From Aldrovandia affinis (Eukaryota; Chordata; Actinopteri; Notacanthiformes; Halosauridae), in the NCBI GenBank assembly GCA_029706075.1, contig JAINUG010000390.1:1-64000 (forward strand): DNA of 64,000 bases, written 5' to 3'. Below the pieces are notes generated by a model. That model searched no databases and was not told where the DNA came from. It was given only the letters and a program-made list of their open reading frames with translations. Below are positions 49,101-60,100 of the stretch, piece after piece (position 1 is the first letter of the stretch; every line of letters begins with the position of its first letter). The position numbers and the translations under genes are program-made.

Positions 49101-49444
49101 ATTTGAGGAAACAAGAACCACTGCTTAGCTTGGCACAATCCACCAGAGCACACCTGGTTTAGACTGAACTACTGTCGTGAGCGCAAATGAAACACAGACA
49201 ACAGGAGAGCACAAGAGAAGCCCAGAGAGTGAGAAAGGTCCACGCTTTATTTGACAGACAGGATAATTAGCCTATCAAGGCCCCCCTTTTTCCCCGTGGG
49301 AGGAGCCCATGTGAAAGTCAAGAGCCAGCCTGGAGCAGAGCACTAAATAAATGTACCTGTGCATATTACATCTCCACGGTTATGGACAAAGTTCATTGTG
49401 CCAGCCAGTCTCTTCTATTGGCTTTTCCCTCCTCCAATAGTAAT

Positions 49445-49602
49445 GTTTGTGGTTCTGTGTCTCAGTAGTTAGAGCAGAGCATGGCATTGACAACGCTTAG
49501 GTTGTGGGTTCAATACTCACTGTGACCACATATACTGAAAAACTTATGCATTCATTACTGTAAGTTGCTTTGGAAAAAGAGTCTGCTAAATGGCATATAT
49601 AC
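49445..49602 (+). mobile_element. SINE family E, near full length
   Basis: TGTGGTTCTGTGTCTCAGTA head, GTTGTGGGTTCAATACTC B-box area, CATATACTGAAAAACTTATG linker and degraded hairpin tail. Confidence 0.87.
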
Positions 49603-49869
49603 ATATATGTATAAATGTTTGCTGGCTCGGTAGGACCTAGCTAAATACCACCGTCATGACGAGGAGAGCCGTCGGTCACAACCACAGCCCTTCAACCCAG
49701 CGCCACCTTCCAGGTACAGTGCATTGGACGCTTACCACAGGCCTCGTAGGTACATGCACACCTGGGTTCATTCGCTCCTTTAGGCCGCTGTGACCACAAA
49801 AAAGGTTAGGGTGATGAGCAATAATGATTCTGAGATAATGAGACGACGGCTTCACAACCGATGGTGTGC

Positions 49870-50095
49870 ATCATTACATTACATTACATTACATTACAGG
49901 CATTTAGCAGATGCTCTTATCCAGAGCGACTTACACAATTTACATTTCTTTACACTCCATTTATACAGCTGGATATTTTACTGAAGCAATCAAGGTTAAG
50001 TACCTTGCTAGTACAACGGCAGTGTCATTGAACCTGCAACCTTAACGACATGCCCAGTTCCTAACCATTATACCACACTGCCTGCATCGCTACGC
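49870..50095 (-). mobile_element. SINE family B, near full length
   Basis: On the minus strand it ends in five TGTAA repeats after the hairpin tail, the classic L2-type 3' end. The B-box complement is GAACCTGCAACC. Confidence 0.85.
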
Positions 50096-50191
50096 AACTT
50101 AAAGCGTGTCGCTAAGTGTCATGGCAGGCGCGAGAGGCAGTTTGAGGGTGTATACTATATTAGTGTAGAGGTCATTCGCCCGGAATGCAAG

Positions 50192-50500
50192 TTGCCTGCT
50201 GTGCCAGTCCGGCCCTGGCCGGGAGCCCCGATCGGGGGCGGCGATTGTGTCCGCCTCAGGGGGAGGTGAGCCGGCACGAGCTCGCCGAGAAGCGCGGAAG
50301 GGTGTCTCTAGAAAGTAGGCGGGCGAGTTCCATCTCGGAGGAGGTGGATCACCACCGGCCTCAGGGAATTAGCTTGCTCCATAGAGATGGGAGGCGGGTT
50401 CTTGGGGGAGGGTGACTCGAAAGAAATAGAGGCTAAATTGGGAGAAAAACAAGGAAAAATCGGAAACAAATTTTTAAAAATTAAATAAATTAAAATAAAT
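50192..50500 (+). mobile_element. SINE family A, 5'-truncated
   Basis: Starts in the body (CCGATCGGGGGCGGCGATTG). Ends AAATTGGGAGAAAAACAAGG plus an A/T-rich end. Confidence 0.82.
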
Positions 50501-50509
50501 ATTAAAAAA

Positions 50510-51585
50510 ATATATATATAGTATATCACTATATATACATATCATGATTACTACCATGCACACCCCCACCCCCAGCCCCCATCCTGCTCCGTCATAACTG
50601 AGGGGAAGGGCAGCGCTTCGCTGAGGATGCACAAAACTCCAGACAGCCAGGAGGGCTCATTCACCGAAGAACGGCGATCTCCTCCACCTCTGGAAGTGGG
50701 CCAGTCTCCGCACAAGGTTACCCAGAGGTGAGAAGGGGGAATTTTCTCTCTCTCTCGCTCTCTTTAGCAGATCAGAGCTCCTGTTTAACACCAGCCTCCT
50801 CCTCACCTAATTACACCTTGGGGCTCTGGGAAAAACAGCCTCCTTTATCTGCCGAAGCGGTCTAATGACGCAAGTGTCCCAACACGTTTGTCTTCCACGC
50901 TGAACTCCGGCAGAGACGTAATTACACGTTACGCAATTAGCCCGGAGACCGAGCGAGAGAGGATGGGAGTTAATTAATTACTTACAATGTGTATCTGAAG
51001 GCCATGATTTTGCACATTTTGTGTTTGAGGGAGTCAGTCAGTGTCCAAGTGGAGCGATCTGTGACAAGGCTCTTATGTATTAAATAACATCTTTGTTTAT
51101 ATGTGTAAAAATGATCTTACAGCACTGCCATCTTGCAAAAAAAAATTGTAGAATGTATCAAAGTCTCCCGCAGATAAATCTCCCTCGACCAACTCAACAA
51201 TTTATTTTGCCCGCCTTCTGCCAACACCTTCCGAGAAATGCACCTCACTTCTGTCGCTGAAGTTCCGTATAGTCACGAGACTATAGTGTGGAGGCAGTGC
51301 TCACAGAGTTTTACTGTCACCAAGCCCCACCTTCACACTGACAGACACGCAGCCTCAGCAGGATGTGAACCGAGGCCTGCTTTGTATTTATCTATTTATT
51401 TTGGATTGGGTAATTGCTACCCTCTGACGCCGAAGCTCGCAGGACGATCTCAGCGCACTGCCTTCTGAACGCTGGGGCAGATGCGCTGCTCAAGTGGGGA
51501 CATTCTTTAGTCGTAAGTCTTTTCAACTATGAAGTGGCTACTACATGCACCTGAAATATAATACTAAAATGTTCATTAAATGTTT
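50510..51585. other. (TA)n then unique sequence
   Basis: (TA)n at about 50510-50520. 50860-51040 has TAATTACACG, CGCAATTAG and TTAATTAATTAC homeodomain-like words and may be a regulatory element. Confidence 0.3.
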
Positions 51586-51589
51586 TTCC

Positions 51590-51735
51590 CAGTGTTGCAG
51601 GTATGGTACGCAGCCGCCAACAATGATGCCTATCGCTGTATTACTGCACTGATGTTCTTACCATGTATTAATGCACATCTTGTAAGTCTCTCTGGATAAG
51701 AGCGTCTGCTAAATGCTTCAAATGTCAAATGCCAA
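51590..51735 (+). mobile_element. L2-tailed repeat, family C, 5'-truncated
   Basis: GTATGGTACGCAGCCGCCAA through the hairpin tail; lacks the family's left half. Confidence 0.82.
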
Positions 51736-52179
51736 ATGTAAACGTATGCATAACATGGTTTTATATTGGAAAGTAAATGCATCGTTTATCACGACTACAG
51801 GGTAGGAAAAAGCGCTCTTCTCCTGTGTGACCCCACACTGATCTGACTGATTTCAGGCCGTCTGCTGCCTCCGCACTTCCCGCTCAATCATAATTATCGT
51901 CCGCGACAGCGAAAGACACCCGAGCTCTGTCTGCACTTTGTAAGGATGTGTTTACCGATGAAACGACTCACCTGTTACCCCTCTCCCCCCCGACAGAACG
52001 AAGGGCGTGAACGACCAACATCTGCTCCCGGTTCAGGCAGAATCACGGTGACAAGCGGAGGCCGGTTCAAGATCTTCGGTGAACTTAATGTTGTGGCACC
52101 TTCAGAGTCCAGCATAGCTGTAAAACGCCATAAACCTTCATCCTCGGCAGCCTAGCTACGGTGCTCCATCGAATATCAT

Positions 52180-52480
52180 TTCTACAAGCCTGGATGTGGT
52201 ACGCATGGTGTGCAGGAGGAGAAATAGCCCTTCCAATGCAAAGTGATTTGAGCCATTCCACGTCTTGCAAGGAAATCACTCAGTACAAACAAAATAAATC
52301 TGCTTCTAATAAACATATGGATGGCTCAAGTTCTATGCAGTGGGTGCTAGTTCCATCCCAGGTGTGGATAAGATATGGGACATTTATTGAAGGGATATAC
52401 ACTAATTGGCTGAGGAATCCCATTCCAATAAGGAACGCATCGCTAATTAGACAGCCAAGTAAATTCAACTGATGCATTCA
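52180..52480. other. Conserved non-coding element candidate
   Basis: Balanced, repeat-free sequence with GTGATTTGAGCCATTCCACG, ACACTAATTGGCTGAGG and palindromic CTAATTAG (52443-52450). The plus-strand 103-codon open frame over it has no recognisable domain. Confidence 0.35.
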
Positions 52481-54690
52481 AGAAGCATCTTCTTTTTGTC
52501 ATAAACTCTGCTCTTTTTTCTTCCTATTTCTCATGATAACAGTTAAGTAAGTTAGTAATAATACTGTATTAAATACTTAGCATTCTTAACGGTTTTCACA
52601 TAACTCTGTTCTGGCAGCTTTAGGGGCTTTGACTGAATCCACCACTGAAACTGATTCATTCAAAAATAAACATGATATTCAAAACGTTCAGAGATGCCAC
52701 ACAGAGGGCTGTTTTTACTGCGTATATGTGTAGTGTGAGCACGTCTGACACTAAAGCTAATCGTGCTTCCTGCTACGAAACCTCTCGTGAGTCCATTTCT
52801 TTGTTCCTTTGTAAACAGATATTAAAAGAACTTGCTTTATTCTGTTCAAATTATATTATTCTGGGAAGGATTCAAAGGTCTATTGGTTGTTTATTCAGAT
52901 ACATTTACCATATCTTTTCCACAGGAATAATGAAATTGGTAATAATGTACATTTCAGTGGTTATAAATTATTAGCATGTTAAACTCTTCTCATCTTTAAA
53001 TAATAATTATCCACTGAAAATTGTTGGCCTTGTGTCCTGAAGGCTACTTGAAAATTAAACTCTATCAAAATACATTTTGTTAAGATTGATGAAAGCACAC
53101 TATAAATCACACAAACCAAGAAATATACACACAATATATACCCCTAATCCTTAAAGGGAAGTTCTAGAAGTTCTAACGTTTAAATTGACAGATATTGCTT
53201 CTTTGTCTCTGTGAAATTGTTCACTTTCTTTCATTTACTCCCATATTTACTAATGATTAAAAAGGCTTAAATATTAAATAATATACTATTAGAATTAAAC
53301 TATCAGTTGTCTGCTATTCCTGGCAAAATAATTCACTGATTCAAATGACATTTAAAAAAGATTGTATTCAGGAATAGTTCATTTTCAGTTTGAAACTACA
53401 AATAAATACAGTGAATCATTGTATACGTTTTCTATAAATATAAATGTATAAATATTTTTATATTGGTATGATTTCACAATCATTCAGGAGAGAACTAAAT
53501 TATTTATCGCATGCCATATATTACAAACTTTTAAATTTTACTTCATGTTATATAATCCTGAAGTAAGGTTTTTCAATATTGAAACGGTGCATCTAATGTC
53601 CGCAGTCACTTTTCAAACTGACGGCTGCATAAAATGGAATTTATTCTCCCTCAATTTAACAGCAACAATGAGGCGGCGAAAATAAGCGTTTATCCCGCCA
53701 AAAGAACCAGTTCCAACCGGTATTTTGCAAATTAAGGTATCGAAATTGAGAACCTTTATATGGAATGGTCTGCGAAATTCCATAAGGTCAGTCAAAAGGG
53801 GCATTAAACGGCTAATAAACGTACACCTATGAACTTAAATGTACAAATTAAACAGGCTCTAGTGCAGTCTACTAAACATGCCTGGGTAAAGAAAGGTCAT
53901 ATAGCCTGTAAGTTCCTTTACAATATAATGGTCTTAAATGAATAATTTATTTTTCCATCTATTTATATTACGATGGTTAGAAATATGTAAACCTCGATCT
54001 GCCAATTTCACTATAAGCGTGTCTAGATGAACAGAAAGCTGTAAAGCTGAAACGTATTGACTACTTATCTCTCGAATATTTTAGGAAGATATTTTGCACA
54101 GGACATAATTCTTACATTTTATAACGCAAATTAATACACGTGTTTACCATTACCATAATAAATAAATATCCTCATTGCAGATGATGTTAGTAATGCATCG
54201 TGTTATTTTCTGTGGAGTTAAGAAAAACAACCCCAAACTCGAGATGAAATATTCGATATTCACTCGGGTGAAAATAGTTTTATTAGCAGATTCAGCAATA
54301 AAAAGATATGCATATTGTGTAACTGAATGAATCAAATTAGTCCAGAACTGATGCAATGCCATAACGGTATACTATAATTGCAAATACAGCCTAAATATAT
54401 TCTGACATGGTCGAAACAAGGCCGGCACACCAACGTAATAAAACATTGTTTTATTATTTATAACACTATTGTTGGATTGTTTTGGGCCATAAAATGTTAC
54501 CAACATTTATCTCAACTGAGAAAACTCTTAACAAACATATGCCGCTCTCTTCCCAGTACAACGGATCATCATTAGCCTATACATTCGCAACCAAGTTTTA
54601 CGTTAAGAATTGCAACATGCTGTCGTGAACATAATCGAACATAATATTAGCATCAAGTAAACCTAATGAAACCCCGGCTGCTGCATGGTT
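52481..54690. other. AT-rich unique sequence
   Basis: No repeats or exons recognised over 2.2 kb; unusually free of transposons for this window. Confidence 0.4.
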
Positions 54691-54696
54691 TTAATT

Positions 54697-54785
54697 CATT
54701 TTACATTTACATTTTACGCATTTAGCAGACGCTCTTATCCAGAGCGACTTACAAGATGTGCATTAATACATGGTAGGAACAATCG
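54697..54785 (-). mobile_element. L2-tailed repeat tail, family C
   Basis: Complement of TTGTAAGTCGCTCTGGATAA and the hairpin, preceded by CATGTATTAATGCACATC as in the other family C copies. Confidence 0.8.
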
Positions 54786-55365
54786 TAGTTAGTTGTTGTT
54801 GAATTGTTGTTGAATTGTTGTAATCAACAATTCGTTTGTTGTTCCCTGGCATTTACCAAGCAATAAGAGTAACGAAAGTGGAGTCCATTCCCAAAAGCGA
54901 TTCAGGAGGAGGTTCAGTGACATTAGGGAGACATCGCTCGTCTGGCATCAGAACAAATTGCAACAGGTGTTCTCTGTGCGCACTAAAAAGGAAGAGGATA
55001 TACCACACCTGGACTCATCTCAGCCTTCAGGAATTGACGGCACGAGTCCGAAGACGGATTAATCGCCCGCCAGCAGGCTGTACGAAATGAAACGTTAAGA
55101 TTACGTTGAGATAACGTCACCTTATAAGACACTAAGCCGTGGATTCAATTATCTTTAACAATACAACCAGGATCAGTGATCAGTGAATTGGCAAGATCGG
55201 TGGTCACCAAAAACAATACTCCAAACGTTATGTCTGTAGGCTACAAGGGAACGATAAACACTTGCATTTATTGAAAAGTCGGAGAAATGGACAAGTGTTA
55301 ATTGAATCCAAGGATAAAAAAGTGCACGTTTCCAGAGAAGACGCGTACGCAGCCACACACACGTG

Positions 55366-55366
<1 letters not shown>
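54786..55366. other. Unique sequence, no gene recognised
   Basis: A short direct repeat (GTTGTTGAATTGTT) near 54798. Otherwise unremarkable. Confidence 0.35.

Positions 55367-55406
<40 letters not shown>
55367..55406. repeat. (GT)n microsatellite
   Basis: Uninterrupted GT run of about 40 bases. Confidence 0.95.
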
Positions 55407-55407
<1 letters not shown>

Positions 55408-55696
55408 CTGCGCGTTTGAAGTTACTCATAAAATGTTTTTTTTTGACTTATTTTGGGCTGATCGAATTATAGCTTAATACTTCTTGCTAAATTATGTCTC
55501 CTAAGAAAAATGGTTCGAAATATAATGTTCAAACCGGTATTCATATTTGATCAAATATTTTTTAAATGAACAAATTTAGATTTTTACATTTTTTAAATAG
55601 CCCGTTTTTACATCCAGATGCATATTTAAGGGAACTTTTTGAGGGAAACATCTGTTTCCCATCATTTTTATTTGTCATTTGTAAAATAAATAAATA

Positions 55697-55697
<1 letters not shown>

Positions 55698-55753
<56 letters not shown>
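55698..55753. repeat. (AAT)n microsatellite
   Basis: About 18 AAT units. Confidence 0.95.
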
Positions 55754-55754
<1 letters not shown>

Positions 55755-55950
55755 TAATCCACAGGAGTGAACTCTCACTATTGGCATTAAATGTATGAAT
55801 ATAAGAATCAAACATCGGTGAGGAACAGGACTGAGGTCGTGGACTGAGTTCCGCGAGTCAAACCGTGGGTTTTCTGCGATTGGTTACCTGTTTCTCAATG
55901 TTCCGCCATTCGTGCCTCGCACAACAAACTGTTTCAAAGCTTCTCTCCCG

Positions 55951-55995
55951 CGCGCTCTCTCGCTCTCTCTCCCTCTCTCTCTCTCGCGCTCTCTC
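55951..55995. repeat. (TC)n with CG interruptions
   Basis: CTCTCTCGCGCTCT-type run, 1 kb upstream of the cyp26c1 start. Confidence 0.9.
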
Positions 55996-56108
55996 TATCT
56001 CCGAGTGTGGCATATGATCACAAACTTGGCTCCAGTCCCGTCGATTTATCAACCTCTTTAAATATTCAAAAAAACAGTACGTCATCTGCGAAGGTGGATC
56101 ATATAGTG

Positions 56109-56232
56109 TGCCAATAACTATAAAGCGCCGTGCGAGGAGAAAGCATTTAAGAAGATTACATTTTGGAAAGAGACTTTCCAGGGAAGAATTCTCACTTTTC
56201 ACGCGATATGGCACATTTAAGACGAAGTAAGT
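56109..56232 (+). promoter_or_regulatory. Possible upstream promoter and splice donor
   Basis: CCAAT (56111) lies just before TATAAAG (56120), and GAAGTAAGTT (donor-like) lies at about 56224-56233. This could be a 5' non-coding exon of cyp26c1. Nothing in the sequence proves it, and the coding start at 56934 does not need it. Confidence 0.25.
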
Positions 56233-56933
56233 TAAACTATTTTTTTTTTATTCTTCTGAATAATTGTTCCACGTGTATATTTGTTTTACAATCTGTCCGT
56301 AAAGCCAAATTATTAAAAAATTAAGTAACACTTTCACATGATAGTGGTGGAAAAAATTAAGTAAAGCGACAGACAGCATCCGCCTTTTTTTATCAGTTTC
56401 CTATCCAATCATTGACCTACAGTAGCCCATTTCAATCAATGTGAGATTATCCTATGTAGCCTGATTTATTGCCGCGCGCTAATAAAGCACACGATGCCTT
56501 GGGGTGCAGAGCCCCTCTAACAGTATAAACTCAAACAAATAGACATGCTAGTACATGCAACCTATAAAACTATTTGGAATACTTGACAGGAGTAAGTTAA
56601 TAAAGGAAGTAGCCTAGGTTGCCTGTGTGTCCCGCTAAAAAGAATGTGTTCTTTTCGGCTGGCTTTTTGTTTGACATTTCCCCTAAATCCGCATTGCTGC
56701 AAGTCTCCCAATAAAATGTATCCACTGAAAAGAATGGCAACTACTTGTGGTAGTACTATGATATTCTCATCTTGCACAAATCTATTTATTCCTAGACGTC
56801 TGAGGGACAGCAAACTTCATCGCCAACGAAAAGTAAAAAAGCAGTTCTTTTGTGACGTGCTTTTCCTTGGGGGTCATAAACGGAGAGAATCACACGTCGT
56901 TGTGATCTCAAGTCTCGAGGATTTTTTTTGGAG

Positions 56934-57137
56934 ATGTCCCTGCTCGAGCTCAGTCACTGTTCGGTCCTAGCCACCGCAGTCACATCTGTACTATCCGCCT
57001 TGCTGTTGCTCGCGGTCTCCCGGCAACTATGGACGTTCCGGTGGACTATCACGCGGGACAGGGAGTGCAAACTCCCTCTCCCCAAAGGCTCCATGGGATG
57101 GCCAGTCATAGGAGAAACTTTCCACTGGTTGTTTCAG
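56934..57137 (+). CDS. cyp26c1: cyp26c1 coding exon 1 (residues 1-68)
   Basis: Starts at ATG 56934 (reads [11 protein letters not shown]) and ends in TTTCAG before the donor GTGAGA. It carries the signal-anchor helix (a Leu/Ala/Val run about residues 8-30), a basic stretch, and the proline hinge that orients the catalytic domain against the ER membrane. Stops in frame at 56853 and 56877, with no ATG after them, fix the start. Confidence 0.95.
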
Positions 57138-60100
57138 GTGAGATAGGACCCGGCGATAAATTCACGCATTTTTTTTTTTTTACAAAAGACGAATGTTCGT
57201 CGCATATGCATTAATAATTGTGAATGTTAAGACAGTGCACTAGCAACGACTATTGCAATGTTGCATAATACAGTTCCCATATATATATATATATTATTCT
57301 AAACATATTATCCAACTCTTGCTTTTCAGTGCTTGCTGTCAATGGAATTGTGTTCTTACAAGTGTGAACGTGTTAGATATGTTTAGTTTTAGTCAAGTCT
57401 AACGTTGAAAATACAGAAGTGCATTTTACCTCAACTCCACGCCGTCTGTTTTCCTCTAGGAAAGCGCCTTTAACCCAGACTGGGCGTGTATCTTAGGATA
57501 CAGTGAGGAGTTAGCTCATTACTTATGTGAGCGTGACTTTAACACCTCTCTTTACTGCATTGTGTGTTTTATGACAGGGGTCCAGCTTTCACATCTCTAG
57601 GAGGGAGAAGTACGGAAATGTGTTTAAGACGCACCTTTTAGGGAGACCTGTTATCCGTGTGACAGGCGCCGAAAACATCCGCAAAATCCTGCTCGGAGAG
57701 CACAACCTGGTGTGTACACAGTGGCCTCAAAGTACCCGGATCATCCTGGGACCCAACACGCTGGTGAACTCCATTGGAGATCTTCACAAGCAGAAGAGAA
57801 AAGTAAGGGGCTGAAATTAGTTCGCAACAGCACAGAAAAAATAAAACGTTAGCGTCTAACTAAATAATTATAGATGCACTGAAATCCAATATGTAGGGTT
57901 TAACGTGCCCTGATACAATCCTATACAAATGACATTTAACAGACAATATTGTGTATGGAAATAAGATTCGCAGATTAGGCTACAAAATAAAGGCAATAGT
58001 GCCAATAGCTAAAGCAAAGGACAAATCATTGCCCAGCACCAGACAGTATTATGATTAAAACGGTTTGAGCTAGCAAGGAGAATGCGTAAACGTAAGAGAA
58101 ATACCCCTGGCTTTCGCAGGTAATAATCCACTTTCAGGCTGAATGGTTTGCGCCATGTGGTAATTTTGTTTTATTGTTTCCCCTCCCGTTCCCTCCAGAT
58201 CTTGGCTAAAGTGTTCACCCGCGGGGCTCTGGAGACGTATATCCCACGCTTGCAAGATGTTGTCAAGTCTGAAATTTCCAAGTGGTGCTCGGAGCCCGGC
58301 TCGGTGGATGTGTATAGCGCGGCCAAGTCGCTCACATTTCGCATTGCTGTCCGGGTCCTACTGGGACTGACCATGGAAGAGGGCCGGGTTAACTACCTCT
58401 CCAAAATATTTGAGCAGCTAATGAACAACCTGTTTTCACTACCAATCGACGTGCCTATGAGTGGCCTCCGGAAGGTGAGAGCAATTATATTTATGTTTTT
58501 ATTTGTGTATTTATTTATTTGGTGGTGGTGGCAGTGGTAGTAACCTAATGGTAAAGTAGGTTGCCATTTTTTACATTGATTAAAACCTCGTTTTCTTTGC
58601 AAACGCGTATTCTCACGAAACTGATTGGTTATCTCTTGTTTTGAGAGATAAGTTGTGGGTTGAGTTGATAAAATAATAATTGTATGACCACAGATTGATT
58701 AAAAATGCTATATACGTATGCATGGCTTATTCAATAAATTCATAAATATTACACCCGCAAATGTGAAATGTAGAACGTGGAACGTTGCAGATCTATTTTG
58801 GGTATATGTAGGCCTGCAAGTTTGATATATATTTTAAAATGAAAAGAAATAAGAACATAATCATCTGGGAAATGTTTGCACTGCAAACAAAGTATACTAA
58901 TATAATGGGGTTGCTTTTGAGGAGATGCAGTGCGTAGCCAATTTCTTCTTTTGGGGTTTGTGATATAGGTTGTTATCGATTTGACTTATCTCCAATATCA
59001 CACATTTGTTTTTCAACTGTGAAGCACAAAAGGGGCAAATGAGTGAGGCGGAAATGGTAATGCATTTAAATGTTTATTTTTAGTGACTATTATGGTATTT
59101 GCCTTGATTGGGTGGATCTCTAGATTTTGAGGGAGAAGGAAGTTGTTAAAAGTAAGATCTTGCGTAAATACGTTTTGACGAAGCGTCTCTTGCCCCAGTG
59201 TGGTCCAATTGTGTGATCATTCTCCTCGTTTGTTCCTGTTTGTGTAGGGTATCAAAGCCCGAGAAGTGCTCCATGCGTGCATGGAGAAAATCATCGAGGA
59301 GAAATTACAAAAACAACAAACCGAGGAGTACAGCGATGCATTTGATCACATGTTGAGCAGCGCTAAGGAAAACGGACTTGACATAAGCATCCAGGAACTG
59401 AAGGTAAAAGTATTTTCCAAGTATGTTCCTTTAAGAAGCGGTGTCAAGATTGTGAAGTTGTGGTATAGGCGTCGCATCAAGACAAGCCCAATATTTAGTC
59501 TAGTTGAATTGCTGACCTGGCTCTTGTTATTGCGGTGGGGGAAATGTGTCATGTAGTATAATTGGGAGAAATTCTGATAATTATTGTTTGTGAAATCGAT
59601 CGCGGTTAACGGGGATTGCCTGACGCGTCCTGTCTTTGAACCCCAGGAGTCTGCGGTCGAGTTAATCTTCGCTGCCCACTCAACCACAGCCAGCGCCTCC
59701 ACGTCACTAATCCTGCAGCTCCTGAGACACCCTTCCGTGGCCGAGAAAGCCAAGGCGGAGCTGGAAGCACACGGATTTGGCTGCGACTCGAACTGTAAAA
59801 ACTGCTCAGCGGAAAGCAAGACGTGGGACGGGGACGGGGGAGAGGACGTTCCATTAAAGACCGACCGAACGGCACGAGACGAGAACAAAAACTGCTGCGC
59901 AGGAACCGAGACCTCGTGTCCCGTTTGTGGCACAGGGACCGGTGTGTGTGAGTCCGCGTCGGACAGCGGGGAAAAGGTAGCACGTTCTGGTTCGTCCCTG
60001 CCACATTTGAGTATGGAGAAACTGAGCCGGCTGCGCTACTTGGACTGTGTGGTCAAAGAGGTCCTCCGATTTCTGCCCCCGGTGTCGGGCGGGTACAGGA

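Noticed and set aside
55858..56214. 118-codon minus-strand frame upstream of cyp26c1
   Set aside because: Much of it is Arg/Glu repeats from the (TC)n tract; the ends match nothing I know.
56928..56933. Start two codons earlier at TTG
   Set aside because: ATG at 56934 has a suitable context; a TTG start is not expected in a vertebrate mRNA.
59346..59933. 195-codon open frame on the minus strand
   Set aside because: It lies opposite cyp26c1 exons 4-5 and the intron between them; no family resemblance. It is a frame shadow of the real exons.
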